Both the position numbers and the translations under genes were made by a program. Shown here one piece after another: positions 61,828 to 63,997 of a stretch of 63,997 nt of DNA (the first letter of the stretch is position 1; each line of letters opens with the position of its first letter). The notes under the pieces were generated by a model, which saw only the letters and a list, made by a program, of their open reading frames with translations, did not search any database and was not told the DNA's origin. The stretch is from Xanthomarina maritima (GTDB taxonomy: Bacteria; Bacteroidota; Bacteroidia; Flavobacteriales; Flavobacteriaceae). The stretch lies in the NCBI RefSeq assembly GCF_008084905.1, contig NZ_VSFC01000033.1, positions 1 to 63,997 of the forward strand, given 5' to 3'.

Positions 61828-61903
61828 GGGTGGAAGACGGGATTCGAACCCGCGACCCTTGGTACCACAAACCAATGCTCTAACCAGCTGAGCTACAACC
61901 ACC
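61828..61903 (-). tRNA. tRNA-His(GTG)
   Basis: 76 nt including the extra 5' G(-1) opposite C73. The anticodon loop TTGTGGT carries GTG. D arm TAGCTCAGCTGGTTAGAGC and T loop TTCGAAT are standard. In the acceptor stem, 5' GTGGTTG against 3' CTTCCAC leaves two T-T mismatches (5-68 and 6-67), which is unusual. No CCA is encoded. Confidence 0.92.
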
Positions 61904-61990
61904 ATGTTATTGCTTTTCTGCAATGCGAGTGCAAATGTAATTTATTTCCTTTTTTCTACAAAGATTTTTTACAATATTATTTAATTATTT

Positions 61991-62716
61991 TTACTTTAAA
62001 TCAAACAGGCTGTTTACCACAGGATAACGTTCTACAGTAAACCCTTCACCATACTCTACTCCTACTAACCTACCTAAATCTCTAGCTCTATATTCCACAC
62101 TATCTGTAAAATTTTTACTCGAAATAGGAGTTTCTGGAGCATTGCTTTTAGGGTTATAAAATTGTGTTTTATAAGCCATTACTGCATCAATCTTTTTAGT
62201 CATGAAATTAGATACATCTACTACAAAATCTGGTTCTATGGGATACCATTGTATATAATGATATACTAGTTTAGGTCTCCAAGGCTCTTGCCAAATTTCA
62301 TCATCTTCTTCAAACTTAGTGTCTATTTTTAATAAACCACTTAAAAAACAAGCATCACTTACTAATTTACTGCCTTTTCCGTGGTCTATATGCCTATCTG
62401 TTATAGCATTACAAAGCACAACCTCTGGTTGGTATTTTCTTATTATTCTAATAATATCTAATTGATGTTTTTTGTCATTTACAAAAAACCCATCAGCAAA
62501 TTCTAAATTGATTCTAATACTTGAACCTAAAATGCTTGATGCCTCCTTAGACTCTTTATCTCTAGTTTCTGCAGTACCACGAGTTCCTAATTCACCTCTG
62601 GTTAAATCTATAATGCCTACTTTTTTACCTGCTTTAATCTCTTTAGCTAATGTGGCTCCACAACCTAATTCAACATCATCAGGATGTGCTCCAAATGCAA
62701 GAATATCTAATTTCAT
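61991..62716 (-). CDS. bshB1: Bacillithiol biosynthesis deacetylase BshB1
   Basis: A 241-residue LmbE/PIG-L-type zinc deacetylase. The metal motif is FGAHPDDVELGCGA (H11, D13, D14), followed by GIIDLTRGELGTRGTAETRDKESKEAS, the signature of the BshB1 branch, and later TDRHIDHGKGSKLVSDACFLSG with the third metal His. It removes the acetyl group from GlcNAc-malate in the making of bacillithiol, the low-molecular-weight thiol of many Bacteroidetes. It ends 88 bp from tRNA-His and follows the trans-sulfuration enzyme gene by 11 bp on the same strand, so a thiol/sulfur-linked operon is likely. Confidence 0.93.
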   Translation of the reverse strand: MKLDILAFGAHPDDVELGCGATLAKEIKAGKKVGIIDLTRGELGTRGTAETRDKESKEASSILGSSIRINLEFADGFFVNDKKHQLDIIRIIRKYQPEVVLCNAITDRHIDHGKGSKLVSDACFLSGLLKIDTKFEEDDEIWQEPWRPKLVYHYIQWYPIEPDFVVDVSNFMTKKIDAVMAYKTQFYNPKSNAPETPISSKNFTDSVEYRARDLGRLVGVEYGEGFTVERYPVVNSLFDLK

Positions 62717-62727
62717 AATTTATATTT

Positions 62728-63879
62728 TCATTTGGCTAATTCAATAGCTTGTTCAATATCATTAATTAAATCTCTTTTAGATTCTATTCCTACAGAAAAC
62801 CGAATCAAACCATGACTTATTCCTAAACTATCTCTTTCTTCTTGACTTAATAATGAGTGTGAAGTTAATGCAGGAATCAACATGGTACTTTCTACTCCTG
62901 CCAGACTCATGGAAGATTTTATAAGTTCTAAAGACTTTAAAAACTTAGACGCGTCAATATCTTTTTTAAATTCAAAAGACATCATAGCTCCATAACTTTT
63001 CATTTGAGATGTAGCTAATTCATGCTCTGGATGATCTTTTAATCCTGGATAATAAACATGTTTTACATCTGGGTGTTTTTTTAGAAATTTAGCTAGCTTT
63101 TTAGCATTCTTACTTTGAGCTTTTACTCGTAACCCTAGAGTTTTCATACTTCTTTCTAACATCCAAACCATAAAATCGCTCAAGCTTCCACCTAAGTTCT
63201 TACCTGCATGCCATATTTTGTTTATATGCTCTTCTGATGCTGCAACTGCACCTGCTAAAATATCGCTATGACCACCTAAATATTTGGTAGCAGAATGAAT
63301 AACGATATCTATACCTAAATCTATTGGATTTTGTATAACTGGACTTGCAAAAGTATTATCTATTGTTGTTATAATATTATTAGACTTTGCTAAGCTTGCA
63401 ACAGCTCGAATGTCTGTTATAGTCAATAAAGGATTTGAAGGTGTTTCAATGTGAATCAATTTAGTATTGGGCTGAATAGCATTTTCAAAGTCAGAAATCT
63501 GATAGCCTTCAGTAAACGTGAACTCTATGCCATACTTAGGTAATTCTTCTCTAATAAAATTACTAGTTCCACCATATAATGGATTCTGTATTATTATATG
63601 ATCTCCTGTTTTTACAAAAGCTAAAAACGTAGTGCTTATTGCAGCCATTCCAGATCCAAAAATCATAGCTGCTTCTGCTTGTTCTAGAGCTGCGATCTTT
63701 TTAGATAAATATTCTTGATTTGGAGTATTAAAATATCTTGGGTATCTTTTAACTTCAACATCTTCAAATTGATAAGATGTTGACATATATATGGGAGAAA
63801 CGGCACCTTTAAACTGTTCGTCTTTAATTTCTCCAATATGTGTACAAATTGTATTTAGTCCTAATTTTTCTTTTGACAT
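62728..63879 (-). CDS. Trans-sulfuration-family PLP enzyme (cystathionine synthase/lyase type)
   Basis: 383 residues from ATG 63879; an in-frame GTG at 63897 would add six residues but the family begins at this ATG. Features are THIGEIKDEQFKGAVSPIYMSTSY, the cofactor loop FGSGMAAISTTFLAF, IETPSNPLLTITDI, DNTFASPVIQNPIDLG and the Schiff-base Lys199 in HSATKYLGGHSD. The family includes cystathionine gamma-synthase, cystathionine beta-lyase and methionine gamma-lyase. The residues that separate these activities cannot be judged safely here. It lies just upstream of bshB1 (11 bp), which points to cysteine or homocysteine supply. Confidence 0.88.
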   Translation of the reverse strand: MSKEKLGLNTICTHIGEIKDEQFKGAVSPIYMSTSYQFEDVEVKRYPRYFNTPNQEYLSKKIAALEQAEAAMIFGSGMAAISTTFLAFVKTGDHIIIQNPLYGGTSNFIREELPKYGIEFTFTEGYQISDFENAIQPNTKLIHIETPSNPLLTITDIRAVASLAKSNNIITTIDNTFASPVIQNPIDLGIDIVIHSATKYLGGHSDILAGAVAASEEHINKIWHAGKNLGGSLSDFMVWMLERSMKTLGLRVKAQSKNAKKLAKFLKKHPDVKHVYYPGLKDHPEHELATSQMKSYGAMMSFEFKKDIDASKFLKSLELIKSSMSLAGVESTMLIPALTSHSLLSQEERDSLGISHGLIRFSVGIESKRDLINDIEQAIELAK

Positions 63880-63997
63880 GATTAAGTTTTTATGCACCTA
63901 AAATTAGGAAAATATGAGCTAAGTAATCATTAAATTATTATTAAAGTTTTAGATTTTAATGTAATGGGCTTTGTGTACAAGGACAATTACTTACTCC

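Overview
The window is AT-rich chromosomal DNA from a member of the Bacteroidetes, most likely a marine Flavobacteriaceae. The evidence is a type IX secretion (Por) C-terminal sorting tail, bacillithiol synthesis (BshB1), an RteC/IntDOT-type mobile-element backbone, and promoters of the Bacteroidetes form TTG-N17-23-TAnnTTTG. No rRNA, CRISPR array or insertion sequence was seen.

Left chromosomal part (1-8.08 kb): a truncated secreted protein with acidic metal-binding repeats, a lipoprotein, a sigma factor followed by a membrane-anchored TPR protein, a convergent TPR-CHAT protease-like gene, a DegT-type aminotransferase, a nitroreductase and tRNA-Ser(TGA).

Integrated island (about 8.08-49.63 kb): a tyrosine recombinase lies just downstream of tRNA-Ser, followed by an RteC-like gene, an excisionase-like HTH gene, a replication-type HTH gene and a DnaC-like ATPase. 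The cargo is a dense defence cluster. It holds a XRE-ImmA/PIN pair, a small phosphatase-like gene, a WYL regulator, a Druantia type III pair (DruH/DruE), a methylase-TRD-histidine kinase fusion with a response-regulator/OB-fold partner, and a type I restriction-modification operon (DUF2130, HsdM, HsdS, two unknown proteins, Fic, HsdR). After these come an unfamiliar SF2-like ATPase gene, a string of small orphan genes including a CHAP and a CpXC protein, a 1.27 kb non-coding stretch, a uracil-DNA-glycosylase-fold protein and a four-gene minus-strand cassette. Four transcription units in the cluster share the same promoter architecture: a 25 bp operator AACTRTGC-N9-GCRYAGTT placed exactly 6 nt before a TAnnTTTG-like -7 element. 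This looks like a regulon of the WYL protein and ties Druantia, the methylase-kinase pair, the type I system and the unknown ATPase together.

Island edge (49.63-about 52 kb): a remnant of a second, related element. It holds a terminator, a 3' fragment of the same DnaC-like gene, the same operator block found at 13.39 kb, and a HipBST toxin-antitoxin operon. An 850 bp gene-free stretch follows. The two DnaC-like fragments, each with the same operator block, bracket the cargo as direct repeats and suggest tandem or nested elements at one tRNA site.

Right chromosomal part (52.5-64 kb): a TPR/LuxR-type regulator, a T9SS-secreted BNR-repeat protein, an outer-membrane beta-barrel-type protein, a DUF3108 protein, a small membrane protein with an acidic tail, two tandem M28 peptidases, tRNA-His, bshB1 and a trans-sulfuration-type PLP enzyme.
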